Source: Streptomyces rhizoryzae (GTDB taxonomy: Bacteria > Actinomycetota > Actinomycetes > Streptomycetales > Streptomycetaceae). Taken from it: a stretch of 64,000 nt of DNA. Under the pieces are notes generated by a model. The model saw nothing but the letters and a program-made list of their open reading frames with translations. It ran no database searches and was not told where the DNA came from. Both the position numbers and the translations under genes were made by a program. Position 1 is the first letter of the stretch. Every line of letters starts with the position of its first letter. Location of the stretch: NCBI RefSeq assembly GCF_023155275.1, contig NZ_JALMUV010000009.1, forward strand, positions 1 through 64,000, in the 5' to 3' direction. Of this stretch, positions 19,361 through 28,847 are shown piece by piece.

Positions 19361-20173
19361 TCAGCCGCGCTGGATGCCGGTGGTGTCCTGGAGGATGCCG
19401 CGCCGGCCGTCCTGGGTCTGCGCGATCAGCGCCGAGCCGCGCTGCTCCACCGCGAGGTACCACGTGCCGGGCGCCAGTTCGGCGATCGGCGACGGCGCCC
19501 CCTCCTCGCTGTAGAGCGGGCGGGGCACCGGCACCGCGAACCAGAACGGGGCGAAGTCGGCCGGGCTGCCGGCCGCGGCGGTGGCCCCCGCCGCCCCGCC
19601 GGCGGTGGCGCCGGAGTCCTGGGCCGGGGCCGGCTGGCCGCCGTGCGTCTGGCCCGGCTGCTGCTGCGCGCCCGGGTAGCCGTAGCCGCCCGGCTGCTGC
19701 TGCTGGGCGCCCGGGTAGCCGTAGCCCTGGGTGCCGCCGGCCTGGCCGTACGGGCCGGTGACCTGCGGGCGGGGCGCGCCGACCAGGGCGGTCTTCAGCG
19801 CCGGGACGAGCGGGGTGGCGACCGCGGCGCCCGCCTGGGCCAGGGTCGCGATCAGCCCGAGGATCAGACCCGCGCCCGCGCCGTGGCTGTCGATGATCGC
19901 CCAGAACGCGGTCCAGGCGGCGAACACGGACAGCGCCACCCCGAACTGCCCGAGCTCCAGCCCGGCGACCTTGCGCGGCTGCGGCAGCGCCCGCGCCGTG
20001 ACGATCAGCGCGGCGGCGATGACGCCGGCCAGGTAGACGCTCATCAGCAGGTGCAGCGATTGCCAGGCGTTCGTGTCGCCGTACGCGTAGAGGCTGAGGA
20101 ACGAGGCGATCAACAGCAGCACCGCTGCTCCGATCACCACCCCATCGCCTCGACTGAGGGAGCGGATGTTCAC
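19361..20173 (-). CDS. Four-helix membrane protein with Gln/Gly/Tyr repeats (DUF5336-like)
   Basis: 270 residues. Four membrane helices occupy about residues 12-130. A linker follows with repeats of GYGYPGAQQQQPG, then Gly/Ala-rich sequence, and a C-terminal domain of about 70 residues (FAPFWFAVPVPRPLYSEEG, ending GILQDTTGIQRG). The helix part resembles actinobacterial DUF5336 proteins. Function unknown; the C-terminal domain is probably cytoplasmic. ATG at 20173 is preceded by AGGA about ten bases upstream. It appears to be transcribed alone. Confidence 0.75.
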   Translation of the reverse strand: MNIRSLSRGDGVVIGAAVLLLIASFLSLYAYGDTNAWQSLHLLMSVYLAGVIAAALIVTARALPQPRKVAGLELGQFGVALSVFAAWTAFWAIIDSHGAGAGLILGLIATLAQAGAAVATPLVPALKTALVGAPRPQVTGPYGQAGGTQGYGYPGAQQQQPGGYGYPGAQQQPGQTHGGQPAPAQDSGATAGGAAGATAAAGSPADFAPFWFAVPVPRPLYSEEGAPSPIAELAPGTWYLAVEQRGSALIAQTQDGRRGILQDTTGIQRG

Positions 20174-20365
20174 GTAAAGGTCCTTTGTCGGTTTCGTGTT
20201 CCTGGTCGACTCGTGAGGGCGTCGACGCTGTCACTGGCGCGCGGTGCGTGGCACGGCGATGGCCCCCCATCGTAAAGGGGAACCTATCGCCGGAACCTGT
20301 GGGCCGTCCCGGAGTAGCGGCGCGTCCGCGGAGGGAAGTCCGCGCGCCGCTCGGCGGAAGTCCGT

Positions 20366-21268
20366 TCAGCGCGTCAAGAAGTCCGTAATGCCCTCGGTGA
20401 TCCCGCGGGCCGCCTTTTCCCGCCACTGCGCGTCGGTCAATTGCGCGGCGTCCTTCGGATCGCGCATATTGCCGCACTCGATGAACACCTTCGGGACGGT
20501 GGAGAGGTTCAGGCCGCCGAGATCCGCGCGGACGTCCAGGCCGGTGCCGTGCCCGAGGTAGTTGGACCGGGCGCTTCCGGTCGCCGCCGCGAAGTCCCCG
20601 GCCAGGCGCTCGCCCAGCTCGCGGGAGGGCCCGGTGATCGGCGCGGTGTCGGCCGCGCCCGCGGTGACCCGGTCCGGCAGGATCACGTGGAACCCGCGGT
20701 TGCCGGGCGCCGAACCGTCCGCGTGCACCGAGACCGCGGCGTCCGCGTGGGCCGCGTTCCCGGCCGCGGCCCGCTCGTCCACGCACGGCCCGTACGGCCG
20801 GTCGCCGTCCTGGGTGAGCACCACCCTGGCCCCCTCGGCCTCCAGCAGCGCCCGGGCCCGGCGCACCACGTCCAGGGTGAACGCCGCCTCCGGGTAGCCC
20901 CCGTCGGTGGAGGTGCCGGTGGTGTCGCACTCCTTGCGGTCGTTGCCGATGTCCACGAGCCGGGCGATCTGCCGGGTGTGGTCAATGTTGTGCGGATTGT
21001 GTCCCGGGTCGAGGAGGACGGTCCTGCCGTGCAGGCTGCCGGGGCCGGCCGGCCGGGTGGCCGGCGGTGCCGGGTCCGCGCCGCCCGGCGAGGACGCCCC
21101 CGGGGCCGGCGACGCCGGGGCGGCGGCCCCGGGGGCGGCCGGACCGCCGCCCGGCGACCGCCAGAGCAGCCAGCCGCCGGCGCCGGCCGCCACCAGCACG
21201 GCCAGTGCGATCAGCAGGGCGCCGCGCGGGCGGCGGCGGTACGCGGGGAAGGTGCTGCCGTTCGACAC
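20366..21268 (-). CDS. N-acetylmuramoyl-L-alanine amidase (Amidase_3)
   Basis: 300 residues. An N-terminal signal anchor (about 16-36) is followed by a Pro/Ala linker and the zinc amidase domain. Zinc ligands and the catalytic acid are visible: His in LLDPGHNPHN, Glu in GYPEAAFTLDVV, His in AVSVHADGS, and Glu in VFIECGNMRD. The family cuts the bond between N-acetylmuramic acid and L-alanine in peptidoglycan, outside the membrane. The fold resembles mycobacterial Rv3717. The start is the only good ATG before the anchor. Two Cys near residue 113-160 may form a disulfide. Confidence 0.88.
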   Translation of the reverse strand: MSNGSTFPAYRRRPRGALLIALAVLVAAGAGGWLLWRSPGGGPAAPGAAAPASPAPGASSPGGADPAPPATRPAGPGSLHGRTVLLDPGHNPHNIDHTRQIARLVDIGNDRKECDTTGTSTDGGYPEAAFTLDVVRRARALLEAEGARVVLTQDGDRPYGPCVDERAAAGNAAHADAAVSVHADGSAPGNRGFHVILPDRVTAGAADTAPITGPSRELGERLAGDFAAATGSARSNYLGHGTGLDVRADLGGLNLSTVPKVFIECGNMRDPKDAAQLTDAQWREKAARGITEGITDFLTR

Positions 21269-21286
21269 GTGCGCGATGCTAACGGC

Positions 21287-21991
<705 letters not shown>

Positions 21992-22368
21992 TCATCGTGC
22001 CGTACGGGCCCGGCGATATCGGAACGGGGGTTCCTATTGCCTTCGCATTCCGCGGTGCCGGATTGGCGGTTTTCCGGGTCGGGGCCGGTGCGCGGCCGGT
22101 GTGCCGCGGTCCGTTCCGCGCGGCGCCTTTGCGGCGTTTCCGGTGCGTATCCGGGCCGGTGGAAAGGTCCGGAACGCCCCGGGAAGCGCGCCCGGAACGG
22201 CCCGGAAAAGGCCCGCCGATAATCCCGCGGCCGGAGATACCCGGAAATGGCGGCGGGGCCGCGGGGAATTCACCGGATCGTTTCCGGGGTGCGGCCGGAT
22301 CGTTTCCGGTGCCGGCCGGCCGCCGGGGAGGCGGCGGCCGGTGCCCGGGCCGCGGATCCGCCGCCCCG

Positions 22369-22383
22369 CTGACCTTCCGTCAG
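22369..22383. promoter_or_regulatory. CTGACG-N3-CGTCAG-type palindrome (one mismatch)
   Basis: CTGACCTTCCGTCAG, one mismatch to the palindrome. It ends two bases before a KstR-type box, so two proteins would compete or cooperate here. Confidence 0.6.
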
Positions 22384-22385
22384 AT

Positions 22386-22399
22386 TGAAACGTGTTCTA
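22386..22399. promoter_or_regulatory. KstR-type operator of fused acyl-CoA dehydrogenase
   Basis: TGAAACGTGTTCTA matches TnnAACnnGTTnnA fully. It is 12 bases before the ATG at 22412, so the transcript is probably leaderless or nearly so and the site would block initiation directly. The rest of the 21947-22368 gap is very GC-rich and shows no gene. Confidence 0.8.
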
Positions 22400-22411
22400 C
22401 TCTGCACGGCC

Positions 22412-24598
22412 ATGGGCATCGGAATCACGCAGGACCACCGTGACCTCGCGGAAGCGGCGCGTGGCTGGGCCGCGCGGACCGTACCGCCCGACGACGTGCG
22501 CGCACTGCTCGACGCCCCGCCCGCACCGGCCGGCCGCCCCGCCTTCTGGGCCGGGCTCGCCGCCCAGGGCCTGCTCGGCCCGCACCTCCCGGAGTCCGCC
22601 GGCGGGGGCGGCGGCGACCTGCTCGACCTCGCCGTCGTCCTGGAGGAGTTCGGCCGCGCCACGCTCCCGGGCCCCCACCTCCCCACCGTCCTCGCCGCCG
22701 AACTCCTGCACCGCGGCGGCGCGCCCGCCGACCTCGTACGGGCCCTGGCCACCGGTGAACGCACCGCCGCCGTCGCCCTCGGCACCGGCACCCTCACCGC
22801 CGCGGACGGCACCGGCGGCCCCGTCCTCGACGGCACCGCGCCCCCCGTCCTGGCCGGCGGCGACGCCGACCTGCTCGTCCTGGCCGCCCGGTCCGCCACC
22901 GGCCCGGTCTGGCTGGCCGTGGACGCCGCCGCGCTCACCGTCCGGGTCCAGGACAGCGCCGACCCCACCCGGCCGGTCGCCGAGGTCACCGCCGACCGCG
23001 TCCCGGTCCCCGCCGCCCGGCGCCTCGCGCTGGACGGCACCCTGGTCCGCGACCTCGCCGGGGTGCTGCTCGCCGCCGAGGCGTGCGGGACCGCCGCCTG
23101 GGCGGTGCGCACCGCCGCCGCGCACGCCGCGGTACGCGAGCAGTTCGGCCGCCCGATCGGCCAGTTCCAGGGCGTCAAACACCTCTGCGCCACCATGCTG
23201 GTCCGCTGCGAACAGGCCCGCGCCCTGGTCTGGGACGCCGCCCGGGCCGCCGGCGAACCGCCGGAGGTCCGCGGCCTGGCCGCCGCGCTGGCCACCGCGA
23301 CCGCGCTGGACGCCGCCGTCGGCTGCGCCAAGGACTGCATCCAGGTCCTCGGCGGCATCGGCTTCACCTGGGAGCACGACGCCCACCTGCGACTGCGCCG
23401 GGCCGTCACCGCCCGCCAGCTGCTCGGCGGCCCGGACACCCACCGGCTGCGCGCCGCCGGGCTCGCGGCGGCCGGCGCCCGCCGTCCCCTGCGGCTGGAA
23501 CTCCCCGCGGGCGCCGCGGAGTTCCGCGCCGGGGCCCGCGCCGCCGCCGACCGGGTCCGCGGCCTGGACCCGGCCGCCGCCCGCCGCGCCCTGGCCCCCA
23601 CCGGCTACGCCGCACCCCACCTCCCCCCGCCCTACGGCCTGGGCGCCGGCCCCGTCGAACAGCTCGCCATCGGGCAGGAGCTGGCCGCCGCCGGTGTCCG
23701 GATCAGCGACCTGGGCATCGCCACCTGGGTGGTGCCCTCCCTCCTCGCGCACGGCACCGCCGAGCAGCAGGAGCGCTACCTCGCGCCCACGCTCCGCGGC
23801 GACCTGCGGTGGTGCCAGCTGTTCTCCGAACCGGAGGCCGGCTCGGACCTGGCGGCGCTGCGCACCCGCGCCGAACGCGCCGCCGACGGCACCTGGCGGG
23901 TCAATGGCCAGAAGGTGTGGACCTCGGCCGCCCGGGGCGCGCACCACGGCATCCTGCTCGCCCGCACCGACCCGGACGCGCCCAAGCACCGCGGCCTGAC
24001 CTTCTTCCTCGTCGACATGGCGGCCCCGGGCATCGACGTCCGCCCGCTGAAGGAGATCACCGGCGACGCCCTCTTCAACGAGGTCTACCTCGACGACGTC
24101 CGGCTGCCGGCGGACGCGGTGGTCGGCGCGGTCGGCGACGGCTGGCGGGTGGCCCGCACCACCCTCGGCAACGAACGCGTCCACATGGCCGACCAGCTCT
24201 CCTTCGACACCGGCCTGGAGGCGCTGCTGGAGCGGACCGCCGGGCTGGACGGCGCGGTCCGGGCCCGGGTCGGCGCCCTGGCCGCGGAGGCGCACGCACT
24301 CGGCTGCCTCGGACTGCGCACCACGCTCCAGCAGGTCGCGGGCCAGGAGCCGGGCGCCGGCGCCAGCGTCCGCAAACTGGTGCAGACCCTTCACCAGCAG
24401 AATCTCGCCGACCTGGCCCTGGAACTGCTCGGCCCGGCCGGCGCGGTCCGCGAGGGCCCCGGCGCCCGGGCCCTGCACGGCTTCCTGATGTCCCGCTGCC
24501 TGACCATCGCCGGCGGCACCACCCAGGTCCAGCTGAACGTCATCGCCGAACGTCTCCTCGGCCTGCCCCGCGACCCCGAGCCCCGCCCGCTTTCCTGA
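22412..24598 (+). CDS. fadE34: Fused acyl-CoA dehydrogenase, FadE34/ChsE3-like
   Basis: 728 residues from ATG 22412, about twice the usual ACAD length: two ACAD units in one chain. The first (1-345) has a dehydrogenase C-terminal helix bundle with FGRPIGQFQGVKHLCATMLV and CIQVLGGIGFTWEHDAHL. The second (about 355-728) has the FAD-contact segment WCQLFSEPEAGSDLAAL, VNGQKVWTSAA and the ending TIAGGTTQVQLNVIAERLLG. Mycobacterial FadE34 (ChsE3) is a fused ACAD of similar length acting on steroid-CoA side chains. A KstR box and the second palindrome lie directly in front. The SCP-x thiolase follows 57 bases later. Confidence 0.85.
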   Translation: MGIGITQDHRDLAEAARGWAARTVPPDDVRALLDAPPAPAGRPAFWAGLAAQGLLGPHLPESAGGGGGDLLDLAVVLEEFGRATLPGPHLPTVLAAELLHRGGAPADLVRALATGERTAAVALGTGTLTAADGTGGPVLDGTAPPVLAGGDADLLVLAARSATGPVWLAVDAAALTVRVQDSADPTRPVAEVTADRVPVPAARRLALDGTLVRDLAGVLLAAEACGTAAWAVRTAAAHAAVREQFGRPIGQFQGVKHLCATMLVRCEQARALVWDAARAAGEPPEVRGLAAALATATALDAAVGCAKDCIQVLGGIGFTWEHDAHLRLRRAVTARQLLGGPDTHRLRAAGLAAAGARRPLRLELPAGAAEFRAGARAAADRVRGLDPAAARRALAPTGYAAPHLPPPYGLGAGPVEQLAIGQELAAAGVRISDLGIATWVVPSLLAHGTAEQQERYLAPTLRGDLRWCQLFSEPEAGSDLAALRTRAERAADGTWRVNGQKVWTSAARGAHHGILLARTDPDAPKHRGLTFFLVDMAAPGIDVRPLKEITGDALFNEVYLDDVRLPADAVVGAVGDGWRVARTTLGNERVHMADQLSFDTGLEALLERTAGLDGAVRARVGALAAEAHALGCLGLRTTLQQVAGQEPGAGASVRKLVQTLHQQNLADLALELLGPAGAVREGPGARALHGFLMSRCLTIAGGTTQVQLNVIAERLLGLPRDPEPRPLS

Positions 24599-24655
24599 AC
24601 CGCGCCACCCCCGCACCGCCGCACCCGTTCCCGCCCCCACCCCTGGAGGATCCGC

Positions 24656-25861
24656 ATGGCCGGCACGGCATACGTCATCGGCGTCGGCATGACCCGCTTC
24701 GAGAAACCGGAGACCACCGACCGGCCGTACTGGGACCTGGCCAGGGAGGCCGGCGGCGCGGCGCTCGCCGACGCCGGCATCGGCTACGACGCCGTCGAGC
24801 AGGTGCCGGCCGGCTTCTGCCACCTGCCGTCCACCGCCGGCCAGCGCGCCGTCTACGAACTGGGCCTGACCGGCGTCCCCGTCTACAACGTGAACAACAA
24901 CTGCGCCACCGGCGCCACCGCGCTGATGCTCGCCCGGCAGTTCGTCGCCTCCGGGCTCAACGACTGCGCCCTGGCGCTGGGCTTCGAGAAGATGAAGCGC
25001 GGTGCGCTGGGGGCCGGGGCGGACGGCGGAGCCGCCGGTGCGGGCGGCGCCGCGTCGCCGGTCGCCCGGCACTACGGGGTGATGGCCGCGGCCCACGGCT
25101 TCGAGCGGACCCCGCCCACCGCCCAGATCTTCGGCAACGCCGCCCGCGAGCACATGGCGCGGTACGGCACGACCGCCGAGCAGCTGGCGATGGTGGGCGC
25201 CAAGAACCACCGGCACTCCGCACACAACCCCTACGCCCAGTTCCGGGACGTCTACACCGTCGAGGAGGTGCTCGCCGCCCGGACCATCCACCGGCCGCTG
25301 ACCAAGCTCCAGTGCTCACCGACCTCCGACGGCGCCGCGGCGGCGGTCATCGCCTCCGAGCGCTTCGTCCGCGCCCACGGCCTGGCGGACCGCGCGGTGG
25401 AGATCGCCGCGCAGGCCATGACCACCGACACCGAGGAGAGCTTCGCCTCCGGTTCCTGCATCGACGTGGTCGGCGCCCCGATGACCCGCGCCGCGGCCCG
25501 GCAGGTCTACGCGGCCGGCGGCCTGGGCATCGAGGACGTCGACGTCATCGAGCTGCACGACTGCTTCTCGGTGAACGAGCTGCTGACGTACGAGGCGCTG
25601 GGGATGTGCGCGGCGGGGGAGTCGGGGAAGCTGATCGCCGACGGCGCCACCACGTACGGCGGCCGGTGGGTGGTCAACCCCTCCGGCGGCCTGATCTCCA
25701 AGGGCCACCCGCTGGGCGCCACCGGGCTGGCCCAGACCGCCGAACTGGTCTGGCAGCTGCGCGGCACGGCCGGCGCCCGCCAGGTCCCCGGCGCCCGCGT
25801 CGCCCTGGCCCACAACATCGGCCTGGGCGGCGCGGCGGTGGTGACCCTCTTCCGCCGGTGA
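24656..25861 (+). CDS. SCP-x type thiolase, Ltp1-like
   Basis: 401 residues of the thiolase superfamily. The active-site Cys is in VYNVNNNCATGATALMLA (about 83), with His in SKGHPLGATG and the late HNIGLGGAAVV in place of the second catalytic Cys, as usual in the SCP-x/lipid-transfer branch. The start YVIGVGMTRFEKP and AGQRAVYELGLTGVP match mycobacterial Ltp1 (Rv2790c). Family members act as thiolases or as steroid side-chain aldolases. An insertion of Gly/Ala residues lies near 115-130. ATG 24656 has GGAGG upstream. Co-transcribed with the fused dehydrogenase. Confidence 0.87.
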   Translation: MAGTAYVIGVGMTRFEKPETTDRPYWDLAREAGGAALADAGIGYDAVEQVPAGFCHLPSTAGQRAVYELGLTGVPVYNVNNNCATGATALMLARQFVASGLNDCALALGFEKMKRGALGAGADGGAAGAGGAASPVARHYGVMAAAHGFERTPPTAQIFGNAAREHMARYGTTAEQLAMVGAKNHRHSAHNPYAQFRDVYTVEEVLAARTIHRPLTKLQCSPTSDGAAAAVIASERFVRAHGLADRAVEIAAQAMTTDTEESFASGSCIDVVGAPMTRAAARQVYAAGGLGIEDVDVIELHDCFSVNELLTYEALGMCAAGESGKLIADGATTYGGRWVVNPSGGLISKGHPLGATGLAQTAELVWQLRGTAGARQVPGARVALAHNIGLGGAAVVTLFRR

Positions 25862-25969
25862 GCCGGTGAGCCGGTGAGCCGGGGCCGGGGCGGCGGCCGG
25901 GCCGCGCGGAGACGCCCCGGGCGGGAGCCGGTTGCCGGGGCGGCCCCCGCCTTCGGCAGGATGGGTGCC

Positions 25970-26503
25970 ATGACCGAGATCCGCACCCCCCGCCTCCTGC
26001 TCCGACGCTGGTACGACGACGACCTCGTTCCGATGGCCGACATCAACGCGGACCCGCGGGCCATGCGCTGGGTCGGCGACGGCTCGGTGCGGGACCTGGA
26101 CCAGACGGCCGAGGCCATCGAGCGGTGGGAGGAGGAGTGGGACGAGGAGGGTTTCGGGCTCTTCGCCGTCGAACTGCTCGCCTCCGGGGAACTGGCCGGC
26201 TTCACGGGCCTGTCCGTGCCCGGTTTCCTGCCGGAGGCAGGCGCCGCCGTGGCGATCAGCTGGCGGCTCGGCCCGCAGTTCTGGGGGCAGGGGTACGCGT
26301 CCGAAGCCGCCCAGGCCACGCTGGAGTTCGCGCTCCAGGACCGCGGCCTCGACCGCGTCATCAGCATCAGCCGGGTGGGCGACACGGCCTCCGAGAACGT
26401 CATCCGCAAGCTCGGCATGGTGCCGGAGCGCGAGACGGCGCACCCCGTCCACGGCTTTCCGCTCCGCGTGCACACCATCGACCTCACCGAGTACCAGGGG
26501 TGA
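25970..26503 (+). CDS. GNAT-family N-acetyltransferase (RimJ/RimL type)
   Basis: 177 residues. It starts TEIRTPRLLLRRWYDDDL, the usual opening of RimJ/RimL-like acetyltransferases. The acetyl-CoA loop is WGQGYASEAAQATLEFALQ (about 104-122), followed by NVIRKLGMVPER. It transfers acetyl groups to an amine, either a protein N terminus or a small molecule; the substrate cannot be told. ATG at 25970 is eight bases after AGGA; ATG 25961 would overlap that site. It stands alone after a short GAGCCGGT-repeated spacer (25861-25886). Confidence 0.85.
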   Translation: MTEIRTPRLLLRRWYDDDLVPMADINADPRAMRWVGDGSVRDLDQTAEAIERWEEEWDEEGFGLFAVELLASGELAGFTGLSVPGFLPEAGAAVAISWRLGPQFWGQGYASEAAQATLEFALQDRGLDRVISISRVGDTASENVIRKLGMVPERETAHPVHGFPLRVHTIDLTEYQG

Positions 26504-26669
26504 ACCCGCCGCGCCCGCGCGCGGCGGGAGTGCCCCGGCGCGAGGTGGCCGGCGGCGGGCGCCGGGGCGGACACCCCCTCCCGCCCCGCCTACGCCCTCC
26601 GGCCTAGGACCGGCGTAGATGCCGGATGCACCGATATCCCGATGCGGCGGGTGAGCGGGCGGTGCGAGC

Positions 26670-28112
26670 ATGGCCGGCATGCCCCCGATAGCCGCTTCCT
26701 CCACGCTGTCCGCGACCGCGCGCCGGACGGCCGCACCGGCCTGGCTGGTGATGCTGCTGGTCTGCGCCGGTCAGTTCCTGGTCGTCCTGGACGTCTCCGT
26801 GGTGAACGTGGCGCTGCCCGCCATGCGCTCCGGACTGCACCTGTCCGAACTCGGCCTCCAGTGGATCGTCAACGCCTACGTGATCACGTTCGCCGGCTTC
26901 ATGCTGCTCGGCGGCCGGGCCGCGGACCTCTTCGGCCGGAAGCGGATCTTCGTCCTGGGGCTGGCGCTGTTCACCGTCGCCAGCCTGGCCGGGGGGCTCG
27001 CCCAGCAGCCGTGGCAGCTGATCGCGGCCCGGACCGTCCAGGGCGTGGGCGCCGCGGTGCTCTCCCCGGCCACCCTGACCATCCTGACCACGTCGTTCCC
27101 GGCCGGTCCGGCCCGTACGCGGGCGATCGCGACCTGGACGGCGGTCGGCGCGGGCGGCGGTGCGGTGGGCGGGCTGGTCGGCGGGGTGCTGACCGAGTTC
27201 CTGACGTGGCGGTGGGTGCTGCTGATCAACGTGCCGGTGGGCGCGCTGGTGCTGGCCGGTGCGGCGCGGTGGCTCGCCGAGAGCCGGCAGGGCGCCGCGC
27301 GCCGGCTGGACGTCCCCGGCGCGCTGCTGGTGACCGGCGGGCTCGGCCTGGTCGCGTACGGCATCGTGCAGACCGAGACGCACGGCTGGCTGTCGGCGGC
27401 GGCGCTGCTGCCGCTGGCCGCCGGGCTGGCGGTGGTCGCGGCGTTCGTCGCCGTCGAGGCGCGGACCAGGGCGCCGCTGATGCCGCTGGGGCTGTTCCGG
27501 CTGAGGTCGGTCTCCTCGGCGAACGCGGCGATGGTGCTGGCCGGCGCCGCGATGTTCTCGATGTGGTACTTCCTCTCCCTCTACATGCAGAACGTGCTCT
27601 CCTACACGCCACTTCAGGCCGGGCTGTCCTTCCTGCCGCACTCGCTGTGCATCGTGCTCGGCTCGAAGGCCGCGCCCCGGCTGATGCACCGGGTGGGCGC
27701 CAAGCCGCTGGCGGTCTGCGGCGCGGTGATCTCCCTGGCCGGGATGGCCTGGCAGTCCACGATGACCGCCGACGGGACGTATCCGACCACGCTCCTCGGC
27801 CCGGGCGTCCTGATGGCGCTGGGCGCCGGGCTGACCGCGACGCCGGTCGCCGCCATCGCCACCTCCGGCGCCGACCCGGCCGACCAGGGGCTGGTCTCCG
27901 GGCTGATCAACACCTCGCGGCAGATGGGCGGGGCGCTGGGCCTGTCGGTGCTCTCCACCGTCGCCGCCGCGCGGGTCGCCGGTGACCACGGCCCGGCGAC
28001 GCTGGCCGCGGGCTACGGCACCGCCTTCCTGGTCGGCGCGATGGTGCTGGTCACCAGCATCGCGCTGATGCTGCTCGCGCTGCCGCGCGGGCGCACCGGC
28101 GGGCAGAGCTGA
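26670..28112 (+). CDS. MFS exporter of the DHA2 (EmrB/QacA) family
   Basis: 480 residues with about 14 membrane helices. Motif A is GGRAADLFGRKRIF after helix 2; the motif around VVLDVSVVNVALPAM in helix 1 is the DHA2 D1 signature; motif C-like GAGGGAVGGLVGG follows in helix 5. Such proteins export drugs or metabolites by proton exchange across the cytoplasmic membrane. ATG 26670 is used; ATG 26679 is possible. There is no regulator directly next to it; the two-component genes downstream are convergent. Confidence 0.88.
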   Translation: MAGMPPIAASSTLSATARRTAAPAWLVMLLVCAGQFLVVLDVSVVNVALPAMRSGLHLSELGLQWIVNAYVITFAGFMLLGGRAADLFGRKRIFVLGLALFTVASLAGGLAQQPWQLIAARTVQGVGAAVLSPATLTILTTSFPAGPARTRAIATWTAVGAGGGAVGGLVGGVLTEFLTWRWVLLINVPVGALVLAGAARWLAESRQGAARRLDVPGALLVTGGLGLVAYGIVQTETHGWLSAAALLPLAAGLAVVAAFVAVEARTRAPLMPLGLFRLRSVSSANAAMVLAGAAMFSMWYFLSLYMQNVLSYTPLQAGLSFLPHSLCIVLGSKAAPRLMHRVGAKPLAVCGAVISLAGMAWQSTMTADGTYPTTLLGPGVLMALGAGLTATPVAAIATSGADPADQGLVSGLINTSRQMGGALGLSVLSTVAAARVAGDHGPATLAAGYGTAFLVGAMVLVTSIALMLLALPRGRTGGQS

Positions 28113-28241
28113 GGCCCCGGCAGGGCTCAACCCCCCGGGCAGGGATGAGCGCCCGGTACGGCTGAGCACGGGCCGCGCGCCCGGGGCAGGGCCGGGCGGC
28201 GGGCGGCACCCCCGTGTCCGCCCGCCGCCCGCGTCGCGCCG

Positions 28242-28847
28242 CTACAGCCAGCCGTTGCGGCGGGCCGCGCGGACGGCCTCCATGCGGTTGCGGGTGCCGG
28301 TCTTGCCGATGGCGGCCGACAGGTAGTTGCGGACGGTGGCCTGGGACAGGCTCAGCCGGGCGGCGATGTCGGCGACCGTCGCGCCGTCCACGGCCGCGGT
28401 CAGGACGTCGCGTTCGCGCGGGGTCAGCGGGTTCGGACCGGCGCTCAGGGCCGCGGCGGCCAGCCCGGCGTCGATCACCCGCTCGCCGGCCAGCACCCGC
28501 CGGACCGCCGCCGCCAGATCCTCCACCGGGCCGTCCTTCACGAGGAAGCCGGACGCCCCGGCCTCCATGGCGCGCCGCAGATAGCCCGGCCGCCCGAACG
28601 TCGTCACGATCAGCACCTTGCACGACGGCAGCCGCTCGCGCAGGTCGGCGGCGGCGTCCAGCCCGCTGCGGCCGGGGAGTTCGATGTCCAGCAGGGCGAC
28701 GTCGGGCCGGGTCTCCAGCGCGGCCGCGACGATCCGGTCCCCGGCCGCGACCTGCGACACCACCTCCATGTCCGGCTCCAGGCCGAGCAGCAGGGCCAGC
28801 GCGCCCCGCATCATCCCCTGGTCCTCGGCCAGCAGCAGCCTGATCAC
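28242..28847 (-). CDS. NarL/DesR-type response regulator
   Basis: 201 residues. The receiver domain has the acidic pair in LLAEDQGM, phospho-acceptor Asp near 52 in DVALLDIELPG, Thr in IVTTFGR and Lys in FLVKDGP. The C-terminal LuxR helix-turn-helix is LTPRERDVLTAAVDGATVAD followed by IAARLSLSQATVRNYLSAAI. It is the DNA-binding partner of the histidine kinase, whose stop it overlaps as GTGA. The kinase-regulator pair sits behind an ABC exporter, as in DesK/DesR-like modules controlling their own transporter. Confidence 0.92.
   Translation of the reverse strand: MIRLLLAEDQGMMRGALALLLGLEPDMEVVSQVAAGDRIVAAALETRPDVALLDIELPGRSGLDAAADLRERLPSCKVLIVTTFGRPGYLRRAMEAGASGFLVKDGPVEDLAAAVRRVLAGERVIDAGLAAAALSAGPNPLTPRERDVLTAAVDGATVADIAARLSLSQATVRNYLSAAIGKTGTRNRMEAVRAARRNGWL

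Noticed and set aside
22397..25291. Long minus-strand frame of 964 codons opposite the dehydrogenase and thiolase
   Set aside because: It is a high-GC shadow of two genes with intact catalytic motifs on the plus strand; its Gly/Ala/Arg-rich composition matches no family.
25861..25886. Tandem GAGCCGGT repeats after the SCP-x thiolase
   Set aside because: Only about three short copies in a GC-rich spacer; no evidence of function.
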